From an uncultured Myxococcales bacterium (GTDB lineage: Bacteria > Myxococcota_A > UBA9042 > DTJE01): a stretch of 50,225 nucleotides of DNA. The position numbers and the translations under genes are program-made. The stretch spans positions 1 through 50,225 of the forward strand of contig CALJUR010000038.1 in assembly GCA_937975765.1 (NCBI GenBank), read 5' to 3'. The stretch's first letter is position 1, and every line of letters starts with the position of its first letter. Positions 43,550-50,225 of this stretch are shown here, piece by piece. The notes under the pieces were generated by a model, which saw nothing but the letters and a program-made list of their open reading frames with translations, was not told where the DNA came from and did no database searches.

Positions 43550-43578
43550 AGTTTACGCAAGGGGGTGAAATCCCACAA
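43550..43578 (-). promoter_or_regulatory. Promoter candidate for the basic-protein gene
   Basis: On the minus strand, TTGTGG (43578-43573), 17 bases and TAAACT (43555-43550), about 77 bases before the ATG. Confidence 0.4.
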
Positions 43579-43641
43579 GGGGACCCGGTTCCGGACGGCC
43601 TTCCACAAGCCCGGGAACGCCGGGGGATCGCGACGACCCAG

Positions 43642-43660
43642 CGGGGGGAACATCCCCCCG
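43642..43660. terminator. Perfect GC hairpin between spike gene and basic-protein gene
   Basis: CGGGGGG-AACAT-CCCCCCG, a 7-bp stem with 5-base loop, flanked by TTT on the plus strand only. It lies 75 bases past the spike stop on the minus strand. There is no T-run in that direction, so termination is uncertain. The rest of the 261-base gap shows nothing else recognisable apart from the promoter candidate. Confidence 0.4.
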
Positions 43661-43734
43661 TTTCAGCCCCCCGCCAACCCCGCAACCCGCTTCGTCCGGA
43701 ACGATCCGGGAGATCCCCTCCCCCGGGCAAAGTC

Positions 43735-44526
43735 CTAGTTGATCTTCACCTGCGAGCCCTTGATCGTCAGAGTGGAACTTGTGGTCACCTCGCCGCTGGA
43801 CCCGGCCTGGATCTTCAGCGCCGAGTCGGTCTTGACCGTGGTATTGGTCGATGCGTGGGTCACCAGTTCCTTGCACTCGATCTCGACCTTGCCGTTCGGT
43901 GCGTTCAGCTTGATGTTGCCGTTGGCGCTCTTGACTTCGATGTTGTTGTTGGCGGAGTCGAGAAGGACGTAGTTCTCCTGCTTGCCGTCGTAGATCTCGA
44001 TCTTCTCGGAGCCGCCGCTGGAATCCAGCACGATGAAGTGCCCGCTGCGGGACTTGTGGGCCGTTGCCGCTTCGCCCGCCGCCACCTTGGTCTGCAGGAC
44101 GATTCGCTCCTTGCCTTCCTCGTCGATGAACTGCAGGACGTTCCCGGAGCGGCTGAAGAGGGTGCGGAAGTTGTTCTTGCCGTCGTCGTTGTTGTGGATC
44201 GTCTTGTCCACGGGGTTCCACAGGCACCCGATCACGAACGGGCGGCGCAGGTCCCCGTGCTCGAACGCGACCAGCACCTCGTCGCCGACCTCGGGCAGCC
44301 AGTAGGACCCCCGATCCTTGCCGCCCATCAGCGTCGCGATGCGGGCCCAGGAGGAGGGGAAGTCCTCGCGGTCCGGGGCGTCCGAGAAGTCGCCGGACGA
44401 CTCCTTGACCCACGGGAATTTCACCTTCACCCGGTACAGGGATTCGGGGTCCTTGTTGTCGATGACGATGCCGATGACCACGCCCTGGATCCGGTTGACC
44501 GGGGCACCGGGAACGAGGGGATCCAT
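43735..44526 (-). CDS. Phage baseplate V/VgrG-like spike protein (orphan)
   Basis: A 263-residue protein of the gpV/VgrG class. The N-terminal OB-fold (about 10-100) has IGIVIDNKDPESLYRVKVKF, SWARIATLMGG, GSYWLPEVGDEVLVAFEHGD, and RRPFVIGCLWN, the 'baseplate assembly protein V' signature. The second half is repetitive beta (FIVLDSSGGSEKIEIYDG, ENYVLLDSANNNIEVKS) like the trimeric beta-helix needle, closing with TIKGSQVKIN. Such spikes tip contractile injection systems. No tube, sheath, baseplate or PAAR gene lies in this window, so its partners must be elsewhere. The first ATG gives a full-length start; CGAGGGAGG is 8 bases before it. Promoter at 44559-44587. Confidence 0.88.
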   Translation of the reverse strand: MDPLVPGAPVNRIQGVVIGIVIDNKDPESLYRVKVKFPWVKESSGDFSDAPDREDFPSSWARIATLMGGKDRGSYWLPEVGDEVLVAFEHGDLRRPFVIGCLWNPVDKTIHNNDDGKNNFRTLFSRSGNVLQFIDEEGKERIVLQTKVAAGEAATAHKSRSGHFIVLDSSGGSEKIEIYDGKQENYVLLDSANNNIEVKSANGNIKLNAPNGKVEIECKELVTHASTNTTVKTDSALKIQAGSSGEVTTSSTLTIKGSQVKIN

Positions 44527-44558
44527 CTGGAACGCCTCCCTCGGAGCGACCGAAGGAA

Positions 44559-44587
44559 ATCATACCCCCGTTCGATGCGGGGGGCAA
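44559..44587 (-). promoter_or_regulatory. Promoter for spike gene
   Basis: On the minus strand, TTGCCC (44587-44582), 17 bases and TATGAT (44564-44559), about 33 bases before the ATG. Confidence 0.6.
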
Positions 44588-44634
44588 TGGCCGAAGTCGT
44601 TGGCGAGAAAGTCCTTTCGAGGGGGGGAGTCGTT

Positions 44635-44655
44635 TCGTGGCAGCGCCTGCCACGA
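44635..44655. terminator. Perfect 9-bp hairpin after the M29-like gene
   Basis: TCGTGGCAG-CGC-CTGCCACGA is a perfect 9-bp stem with a 3-base loop. It lies 30 bases past the stop of the aminopeptidase gene on the minus strand. There is no T-run, so it is a candidate terminator or mRNA end protector. Confidence 0.45.
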
Positions 44656-44685
44656 CAAGGCCAGCGGCCTGCCGGAGGTTGCAGC

Positions 44686-45861
44686 CTAGGCCACCCCCCG
44701 CCCACCCGCACCGAAATCCACCACGTAGGCTCCCTCCCTCATCAGGGGCAGGACGCCGCCGTCCGGCATCCTGAGGTCCAGCCGCGGCACGGCCACGCGC
44801 GGCTGCAGGCGCGGCACGTAGACGCGGTCGATGTGCACCACGGCCCCGGGACACGAGAAGTCCGAAGGCCCCACCCGGCCGCCGAAGTGGTCGCTGCGCC
44901 CGAAGGCGATGTGCAGCCCCAGTTTCTCGTCGATCAGGACCTCGCCCAGGGGCTGGATCCCGAAGTCGGACAGCACGCCCAGGCCCAGTTCGGCCAGGTT
45001 GCAGTATGCCGGCTCGCGGGACAGGAGATCGGCCTCCCGTTCGACGGCCGGCCCCTCCCCTTCCGCCTGGACGGCCCGGTTGCCCTCGACCCGGTACACC
45101 ACCAGCCCGTCCTCGAACTGGACCGGCAGGTCGCCGCACGTGCCCGATGGATCCCCGGCGACCTCGCCCTCGTACGGGACGATGTACGCCTCGCCCGACG
45201 GGAGGTTGCCGACCTGGCCGGGCCGCGGGAACAGGCCTCCCGACACGTGGGCGGTCCGGTGGCGCAGGTCCATCCGCAGCGTCAGCGCGCGCGATCCATC
45301 GACCCGGAAGTCGATGTCGGCCCCGACCGCACGGTCCAGCAGGGCCGCCAGGACGGCGACGCGGCGGGAAACCTCGGTGAGGTCCAGGCGCAGCGCGGGG
45401 ATCATCGCGGGCGTGAAGCCGGGCATCGTCGCCCCCCGGAACCCCAGCGCGGGGGCCAGGATCTTCAGCGGGGCCGTCGCCGAGAACTCGGTCGGCGCCA
45501 GCACCATGGGGGTCGTCCGCAGCACGTCCACGAGGGGGCGGGAAGGCAGCCCCTCCAGGGCCTCGGCGGTCGCCGGAAGCGGACCGCCGGCGTGCCGGTA
45601 CACCGTCGAGGGCAGGTCCGCGTTGGCACGCCGGACGTTCCGGTACAGGTACAGGACCGCCTGCAGGGCGGCATCCGGCGCGCGGGACAGCGCCTCGACC
45701 CAGTGCGCGGCCATCTCCCGACGCTCCCTCCAGGCCGGCGTGTCCGGGGCCGCGGCGTCCGGCAGGTCCACCAGCACGGCCAGGCCCCGCTCGCCCGGAC
45801 CGGGCAGGAAGACCCTCGCCACCAGTTGCGCCAGTTCCCCGGCCGTCAGGTTCGCTTCCAT
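44686..45861 (-). CDS. M29-like (aminopeptidase T type) metallopeptidase family protein
   Basis: A 391-residue protein. Its C-terminal half follows the M29 aminopeptidase pattern: NLPSGEAYIVPYEG (first metal glutamate), NLAELGLGV (second glutamate), IDEKLGLHIAFGRSDHFGG (histidine) and CPGAVVHIDRVYV (His-x-Asp). M29 enzymes use two metal ions to trim N-terminal residues. The N-terminal half is diverged. There is no signal peptide, so it is cytoplasmic. The start is ATG 45861, after GGGAGGG; an upstream in-frame start at 45918 has no site. It lies 159 bases upstream of the spike gene, with a separate promoter between. Activity is not certain. Confidence 0.7.
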   Translation of the reverse strand: MEANLTAGELAQLVARVFLPGPGERGLAVLVDLPDAAAPDTPAWRERREMAAHWVEALSRAPDAALQAVLYLYRNVRRANADLPSTVYRHAGGPLPATAEALEGLPSRPLVDVLRTTPMVLAPTEFSATAPLKILAPALGFRGATMPGFTPAMIPALRLDLTEVSRRVAVLAALLDRAVGADIDFRVDGSRALTLRMDLRHRTAHVSGGLFPRPGQVGNLPSGEAYIVPYEGEVAGDPSGTCGDLPVQFEDGLVVYRVEGNRAVQAEGEGPAVEREADLLSREPAYCNLAELGLGVLSDFGIQPLGEVLIDEKLGLHIAFGRSDHFGGRVGPSDFSCPGAVVHIDRVYVPRLQPRVAVPRLDLRMPDGGVLPLMREGAYVVDFGAGGRGVA

Positions 45862-45922
45862 CGGCACCCTCCCGTCGTTCCCCGCCGATCCTGGCCGAAC
45901 GGGACCCCTCCTGTCCACTGTC

Positions 45923-45954
45923 CCGATCCGAGCACGACCCGGTCTTCGGATCGG
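45923..45954. promoter_or_regulatory. Inverted repeat in the divergent region (possible operator)
   Basis: CCGATCCGA (45923-45931) and TCGGATCGG (45946-45954) are perfect 9-bp arms separated by 14 bases, between divergently transcribed genes at 45861 and 46038. This could be an operator for a dimeric regulator or an RNA stem. Confidence 0.45.
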
Positions 45955-46037
45955 ATCCGGTCGGAATGCCGCCTTCGCCGCGTTGCGTCATTCTGCTACG
46001 CTACCGTCCGTCGGGGTGGGAACCCGGGAGGAAACCG

Positions 46038-48203
46038 ATGATGCACCGTTCCGGATGGATGATGGCGGCCGCGCTGGCTGCGGGCGGGCTGCTGGCGGGC
46101 TGCTTGGACGATTCGACCGCGGACTGCACGGCCGGGCACTCCCTGCAGTGCGTGGGCGAGGACGGCTGCACCGGCCTGCGCCAGTGCAACCCCGACACCG
46201 GCACCTGGGGCGCGTGCCAGTGCGTCCCGCCGGACGACGCGATCCAGCCGGCGGACACGGCGACGACGGACGCGGACGCGGTCGAACCGGACGCCGAGGT
46301 CCCGGCCGGGGATGCAACGGAGGCCGGGACGGACGCGGAAGACGCCGATTCCACGGACATCGAGGTCCAGCCCCCATACGAGGAGCCCGCGGTCCGCGTG
46401 CTGTACGACCTGTTCGCCACGCCGGTGGACGGGTTCTTCCCGTGGGACCGGCACCTGGCGGCCGACGGCGGCATCCTGGTGGACAACGGCGACTACAGTT
46501 GCGCCAGCCTGCCCTACCTGGCGGACGGGCCCTACCCGCCCCTGATGCAGCAGGTCCACGGCTTTGCCAGTTACGGCCCGCTGGTCTTCCAGGCCAGCGT
46601 CCCGCTGGACACGGCATCGCTGCCCGCGGACCTGGCCGGATCGACGGCCGACGACGCCTCGATCCGCCTCTACGAACTGGACGACTCGGGGCACCTCGCG
46701 GCGCGCGCCGCCTTCCTGGTCCAGTACTTCGCATACCCGGCCGACGAGTACTGGATCGTGCGGCTGCTGCCGGCGTGGCCCCTGACCGCCAGGCGGTACC
46801 TGGTGGTGGTGACGGACGCGCTGCGGGGCGAGGACGGGACGCCCGTGGCCCGTTCTCGCGGGTTCGCCCAGGTGACGGGCCAGGCCGCGGTGCCGGCCGA
46901 TGCCCCCCAGGCCCGCCGCGCGCAGGTGCAGGCCGAGGCCGACACGATCCTCCCGCTGATGGCGCTGCTGCCCGACCCCGACCACGTGGTCGCGGCGGCG
47001 ACCTTCCGGACGGCGTGGAACTGGCACGACGCGGACGAACTGGTCGACCTGTTCCACCGGTTCCAGCCGCCGTCGGTCCCGCCCGTCATCGGGTACGACG
47101 CGGACCTGGACGACGACGGGACGCCGGACATCCGGCGCGGCGGCGACCTGGGCGGCTGCGGCATGGACGCCGCCGAGATGGGCTGGGCCCTGAAGGGCCG
47201 CTTCAACCCGCTGAACCTGACCGACCCGGACACCGGCCACTGGGTGAAGGACGGCGACGGCAACTGGACCGAATTCCCCCCCCAGGACGTCGAGTTCAAC
47301 CTGATGGTCCCGGCCGGCGCCGGGCCGTTCCCGCTGGTCGTCGCGCAGCACGGCATCGCCTCGTCGCAGTCGGGGATGTGCGCGTTCGCCCGGCGGCTGG
47401 TGAGGAACGGCATCGCGGTGCTGCGGTTCGACTTCCCCCGGCACGGCAGCCGCGGCACCGGCGGCGACGCCTACAACTGGGGCCTGGACTTCCTGTCCAT
47501 CGGCGACCCGATCCGCGTCCGCGAGAACTTCCGGCAGGCCGCGCTGGACATCGCGTCCTCGCTGGTCCTGGCGGACGAGATCGTCGCGGACGCGACGCTG
47601 TGGCAGCAGGGCGACCCCGTGATCGACACGACGCGGATCGGCTTTGCCGGGCACAGCCTGGGGTCGATCATCGGCATGGTGTACCTGCCCTTCAGCACCC
47701 GCGTCGGCGCGTTCGTGTCGAACGTGGGCGGCGTCGGCATGTTCCACCTGGTCGAGCAGTACGTGCAGCGCACGTTCGGCGACGTGTTCGATGCCCAGGG
47801 CTACGTGAACGCGGCCGAACAGATCGTCTGGGCCGGCGACGCGGTGGCATACGCCGACCGCCTGCTGAAGGGCTTCTACCGGCCGGACGGCGATCCCGCC
47901 CACCTGCTGGCCCAGGAGGTCATCGACGACGACACGGTCGCGAACGCCACCACCGAGATGCTGGCCCGTTCGGCGGGCCTGTCGCTGGTCGGCACGGTCC
48001 AGCGGCCCATCCCGGGCGTCGACACGGTCGACCCGGCCACGGTCGAGAGCGGCCTGATGCAGTTCGCCGGCGTCAGCCACGGCGACTTCACGGACTCGGA
48101 CGACCCGCCTTCGGAATTCGAGCGCGTCCAGGCCGTGCACTTCCTGAAGTCGTGGTTCGACACGGGCCACGCCGAGATCATCGTCGAGCCCGTTCCCGAG
48201 TAG
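46038..48203 (+). CDS. Large alpha/beta-hydrolase lipoprotein
   Basis: A 721-residue lipoprotein (GLLAGC, lipidated C22). A small Cys-rich segment (CTAGHSLQCVGEDGC...CQC, to about 66) is followed by an Asp/Ala/Thr-rich stalk (70-112), and then a large domain. The hydrolase core lies in the second half: PFPLVVAQHGIASSQ (oxyanion region, ~431-444), FAGHSLGS with Ser540 and GVSHGDF with His681. The region in between (120-330) looks like the extra N-terminal domain of secreted bacterial lipases (virginiamycin-B-lyase- or VolA-like); this is tentative. GGGAGGA lies 5 bases before the ATG. It is surface-located; its substrate is unknown. Confidence 0.8.
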   Translation: MMHRSGWMMAAALAAGGLLAGCLDDSTADCTAGHSLQCVGEDGCTGLRQCNPDTGTWGACQCVPPDDAIQPADTATTDADAVEPDAEVPAGDATEAGTDAEDADSTDIEVQPPYEEPAVRVLYDLFATPVDGFFPWDRHLAADGGILVDNGDYSCASLPYLADGPYPPLMQQVHGFASYGPLVFQASVPLDTASLPADLAGSTADDASIRLYELDDSGHLAARAAFLVQYFAYPADEYWIVRLLPAWPLTARRYLVVVTDALRGEDGTPVARSRGFAQVTGQAAVPADAPQARRAQVQAEADTILPLMALLPDPDHVVAAATFRTAWNWHDADELVDLFHRFQPPSVPPVIGYDADLDDDGTPDIRRGGDLGGCGMDAAEMGWALKGRFNPLNLTDPDTGHWVKDGDGNWTEFPPQDVEFNLMVPAGAGPFPLVVAQHGIASSQSGMCAFARRLVRNGIAVLRFDFPRHGSRGTGGDAYNWGLDFLSIGDPIRVRENFRQAALDIASSLVLADEIVADATLWQQGDPVIDTTRIGFAGHSLGSIIGMVYLPFSTRVGAFVSNVGGVGMFHLVEQYVQRTFGDVFDAQGYVNAAEQIVWAGDAVAYADRLLKGFYRPDGDPAHLLAQEVIDDDTVANATTEMLARSAGLSLVGTVQRPIPGVDTVDPATVESGLMQFAGVSHGDFTDSDDPPSEFERVQAVHFLKSWFDTGHAEIIVEPVPE

Positions 48204-48250
48204 GGTCCGCGACGGTCCCCGACTTCTTCCTCCGACACCCGCGGTCCGGA

Positions 48251-48280
48251 TTGACACCCGGAAAATCGGTGGTCTAGACT
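48251..48280 (+). promoter_or_regulatory. Promoter for the sdh operon
   Basis: A perfect TTGACA (48251-48256), 18 bases and TAGACT (48275-48280), about 75 bases before the sdhC ATG. Confidence 0.75.
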
Positions 48281-48355
48281 GCCCGGGACGTCGGAATTCC
48301 CGCGTTGTCGCGCGCCGGAGGCCCCGGCCTGCGTCCGCCCCGGGTGGAGGTACGA

Positions 48356-49042
48356 ATGTCCGCACTGGCTGAGTACTGGAAGACATCGGTCGGCAAGAAG
48401 ATGGTGATGGCCGTGACGGGCCTGATCCTCTTCGCCTACGTGTTCGTGCACATGCTGGGGAACCTCCAGTTGTACGCGGGCGACGGAGGCCTATCCATCA
48501 ACGAGTACGCGAAGTTCCTGCACTCGACGCGCGCCGCCCCGCTGCTGTGGGCCGCGCGCATCGTGCTGGCGATCTGCGTCGTGCTGCACGTCTGGGCGGC
48601 GGTCCTGCTGACCCTGCAGGCGTGGGGCGCGCGGCCCCAGCGGTACAAGAAGCGGGTCTACCGCGAGGCCGACTACGCGGCGCGCACGATGATCTACTCG
48701 GGCCCGATCATCGCGGCCTTCGTCGTGTACCACATCCTGCACCTGACGCTGGGCGCCGGCGGGGCCCCGTACGAGGATCTGCACGCCTACGAGAACGTCG
48801 TCCGCGGCTTCTCGATCCCCTGGGTTTCCGCCTTCTACATCGTCGCGGTGCTGCTGCTGATGCTGCACTTCCAGCACGGCCTGTGGTCCTGGTTCCAGAC
48901 GCTGGGCTGGACCCACCCGGCCCACGACCGGCACCGGCGCACCCTGGCGACCGCGCTGACCGCCATCGTCGTGGTCGGCGACCTGTCCTTCCCCATCGCG
49001 GTGCTGGCCGGCCTGGTCAAGCTCCCCGGAGGTGCGGCATGA
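48356..49042 (+). CDS. sdhC: Succinate dehydrogenase cytochrome b subunit
   Basis: A 228-residue membrane subunit with five helices of the Bacillus/Bacteroides/Bdellovibrio type, which binds haem b and replaces separate SdhC and SdhD. It has KKMVMAVTGLILFAYVFVHM, HMLGNLQLY, VLHVWAAVLL, YHILHLTLG and LHFQHGLWSWFQ. The conserved histidines in these helices are likely haem ligands. GTGGAGG is 5 bases before the ATG at 48356; the polar extension upstream is not needed. It overlaps sdhA by 4 bases (ATGA). Confidence 0.94.
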   Translation: MSALAEYWKTSVGKKMVMAVTGLILFAYVFVHMLGNLQLYAGDGGLSINEYAKFLHSTRAAPLLWAARIVLAICVVLHVWAAVLLTLQAWGARPQRYKKRVYREADYAARTMIYSGPIIAAFVVYHILHLTLGAGGAPYEDLHAYENVVRGFSIPWVSAFYIVAVLLLMLHFQHGLWSWFQTLGWTHPAHDRHRRTLATALTAIVVVGDLSFPIAVLAGLVKLPGGAA

Positions 49043-50225
49043 AACTCGACCCGCGGATCCCCTCGGGACCCATCGAGGACAAGTGGAACCGGCGCAGGAA
49101 CGCCGTCGCCCTGGTCAACCCGCCCAACAAGAAGAAGTCCACGATCCTGGTGGTCGGCACCGGCCTGGCCGGCGCGTCGGCCGCCGCGTCGCTGGGCGAA
49201 CTGGGCTACAACGTCAAGGCGTTCACCTACAACGACAGCGCCCGGCGCGCGCACAGCATCTCGGCGCAGGGCGGCATCAATGCCGCGAAGAACTACCAGA
49301 ACGACGGCGACAGCGTCTATCGCCTGTTCTACGAGACGCTGAAGGGCGGCGACTTCCGCGCCCGCGAGTCGAACGTCTACCGCCTGGCCGAGGTGTCCAA
49401 CTCCATCATCGACCAGTGCGTCGCGCAGGGCGTGCCGTTCGCGCGCGACTACGACGGCCACCTGGCGAACCGCTCGTTCGGCGGCGCGCAGGTGTCGCGC
49501 ACCTTCTACGCGCGCGGGCAGACGGGCCAGCAGCTGCTGCTGGGGGCCTACAGCGCGCTGTCCAAGACCGTCGGCGCCGGCCAGGTCCAGCTGTTCACCC
49601 GCAAGGAGATGGTCGACCTGGTGGTGGTGGACGGGCGCGCGCGCGGCATCATCGTGCGCGACCTGGTCACCGGCGAACTGGAGGCGCACGCCGGCGAGGC
49701 CGTGCTGCTGTGCACGGGCGGCTACGCCAACGTCTTCTACCTGTCCACCAACGCGAAGGCGTGCAACGTGACGGCGACCTACCGCGCCTACAAGCGCGGC
49801 GCAGGCTTCGCGAACCCCTGCTACACGCAGATCCACCCGACCTGCATCCCGGTGGCCGGCGACTACCAGTCGAAACTGACGCTGATGAGCGAGTCGCTGC
49901 GCAACGACGGGCGCATCTGGGTGCCCCTGAAGGCCGGGGACACCCGCAGCCCGGACCAGATCCCCGACGCCGACCGCGACTACTACCTGGAACGCATGTA
50001 CCCGTCGTACGGCAACCTGGCCCCGCGCGACATCAGTTCGCGCGCCGCCAAGCGCCAGTGCGACGAGGGGCGCGGCGTCGGGCCGGGCGGGCGCGGCGTC
50101 TACCTGGACTTCCGGGACAGCCTGAAGCGGCTGGGCCAGCCGGTCATCCAGGAGCGCTACGGCAACCTGTTCGAGATGTACGAGCGCATCACGGGCGAGG
50201 ACCCGTACACCGTCCCGATGCGCAT
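49039..50225 (+). CDS. sdhA: Succinate dehydrogenase flavoprotein subunit (partial, cut by window end)
   Basis: The first ~395 residues of SdhA. The FAD dinucleotide motif is at about 34-45 (ILVVGTGLAGASAA). The covalent-FAD histidine lies in RRAHSISAQGGINAAKN, followed by YQNDGDSVYRLFYETLKGGD, which marks the form paired with five-helix SdhC. Later come NRSFGGAQVSRTFYARGQTG, ANPCYTQIHPTCIP (active-site histidine), SESLRNDGRIWVP and LAPRDISSRAAK. Succinate oxidation to fumarate feeds the quinone pool. Start ATG follows GGAGG by 6 bases and overlaps the sdhC stop. sdhB is expected beyond the window. Confidence 0.97.
   Translation, partial: MKLDPRIPSGPIEDKWNRRRNAVALVNPPNKKKSTILVVGTGLAGASAAASLGELGYNVKAFTYNDSARRAHSISAQGGINAAKNYQNDGDSVYRLFYETLKGGDFRARESNVYRLAEVSNSIIDQCVAQGVPFARDYDGHLANRSFGGAQVSRTFYARGQTGQQLLLGAYSALSKTVGAGQVQLFTRKEMVDLVVVDGRARGIIVRDLVTGELEAHAGEAVLLCTGGYANVFYLSTNAKACNVTATYRAYKRGAGFANPCYTQIHPTCIPVAGDYQSKLTLMSESLRNDGRIWVPLKAGDTRSPDQIPDADRDYYLERMYPSYGNLAPRDISSRAAKRQCDEGRGVGPGGRGVYLDFRDSLKRLGQPVIQERYGNLFEMYERITGEDPYTVPMR

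Noticed and set aside
43642..43660. Intrinsic terminator for the spike gene
   Set aside because: The stem is perfect but no T-run follows in the spike's direction, so it is listed only as a low-confidence hairpin.
43735..45861. Type VI secretion or prophage cluster
   Set aside because: Only one spike-like gene is present; no sheath, tube, baseplate, integrase or PAAR gene could be found in the window.
43553..45991. 812-residue minus-strand open frame covering the spike and aminopeptidase genes
   Set aside because: It is a GC-rich shadow frame with low-complexity Arg/Gly/Pro protein; the real genes in the other frame show family motifs and ribosome sites.

Overview
The window looks like the end of a draft-assembly contig from a very GC-rich, Gram-negative heterotroph. 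Bases 1-46 are not biology: they match the Illumina TruSeq universal (P5) adapter, so the true insert starts at 47. The taxonomic guess is Myxococcota or a related former 'Deltaproteobacteria' lineage. It rests on many lipoproteins with Asp/Pro-rich stalks and Cys-rich modules, a PEGA protein with a C-terminal membrane anchor, a prkA-yhbH-spoVR operon, a five-helix SdhC and an ihfA-merR pair. This is inference; no database search was possible. All 44 genes whose stop is visible (43 intact genes and the interrupted kup) end in TGA or TAG, none in TAA.

Layout. 47-4939: start of map (cut by the contig edge), amrS, a Cys-rich stalked lipoprotein, manC and a YchF-type ATPase. 4959-9088 (minus strand): a BLUF blue-light sensor; a tightly overlapping operon of a five-helix membrane protein, a polyprenol/phytol-kinase-like enzyme and a chlorophyllase-like lipoprotein hydrolase; then a second lipoprotein hydrolase. 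9264-13013: two secreted proteins (ZU5-like, DUF1554) and a Cthe_2159-type carbohydrate-binding lipoprotein. 13125-17011: kup, broken by an in-frame TAA in its signature motif, and an amidase. 17158-21753: manB, an RssA-type patatin, murB and a Gfo/Idh/MocA oxidoreductase. 21775-27035: two kelch-like lipoproteins and a PEGA protein. 27197-29329: tRNA-Val, infC-rpmI-rplT-ihfA-merR, with pheS and pheT absent from their usual place. 29313-32743 (minus): P460-like cytochrome lipoprotein, rpsU, ribF, a HAMP membrane protein and a HEAT-repeat protein. 32959-37683: prkA-yhbH-spoVR, with tandem GC hairpins after prkA. 37690-43005: AMIN-like protein, nnr, a decaprenyl-phosphate phosphoribosyltransferase-like UbiA enzyme, a small lipoprotein and ftcD. 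43102-45861 (minus): an unidentified basic protein, an orphan gpV/VgrG-like spike and an M29-like aminopeptidase. 46038-50225: a large hydrolase lipoprotein, then sdhC and a truncated sdhA.

How genes work together. manC and manB give GDP-mannose from mannose-6-phosphate. infC-rpmI-rplT, rpsU and tRNA-Val are translation genes. sdhC-sdhA start the succinate dehydrogenase operon. The most intriguing grouping is 5496-7782, where a chlorophyllase-like surface hydrolase is translationally coupled to a kinase of the dolichol/phytol kinase family. This suggests, as a hypothesis, release and phosphorylation of a long-chain isoprenoid alcohol. Several promoters share the pattern TTGACR - 16 to 18 bases - TATCCT or a close variant. 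No gap between genes exceeds about 260 bases; the longest (43474-43734) holds a promoter candidate and a perfect GC hairpin.
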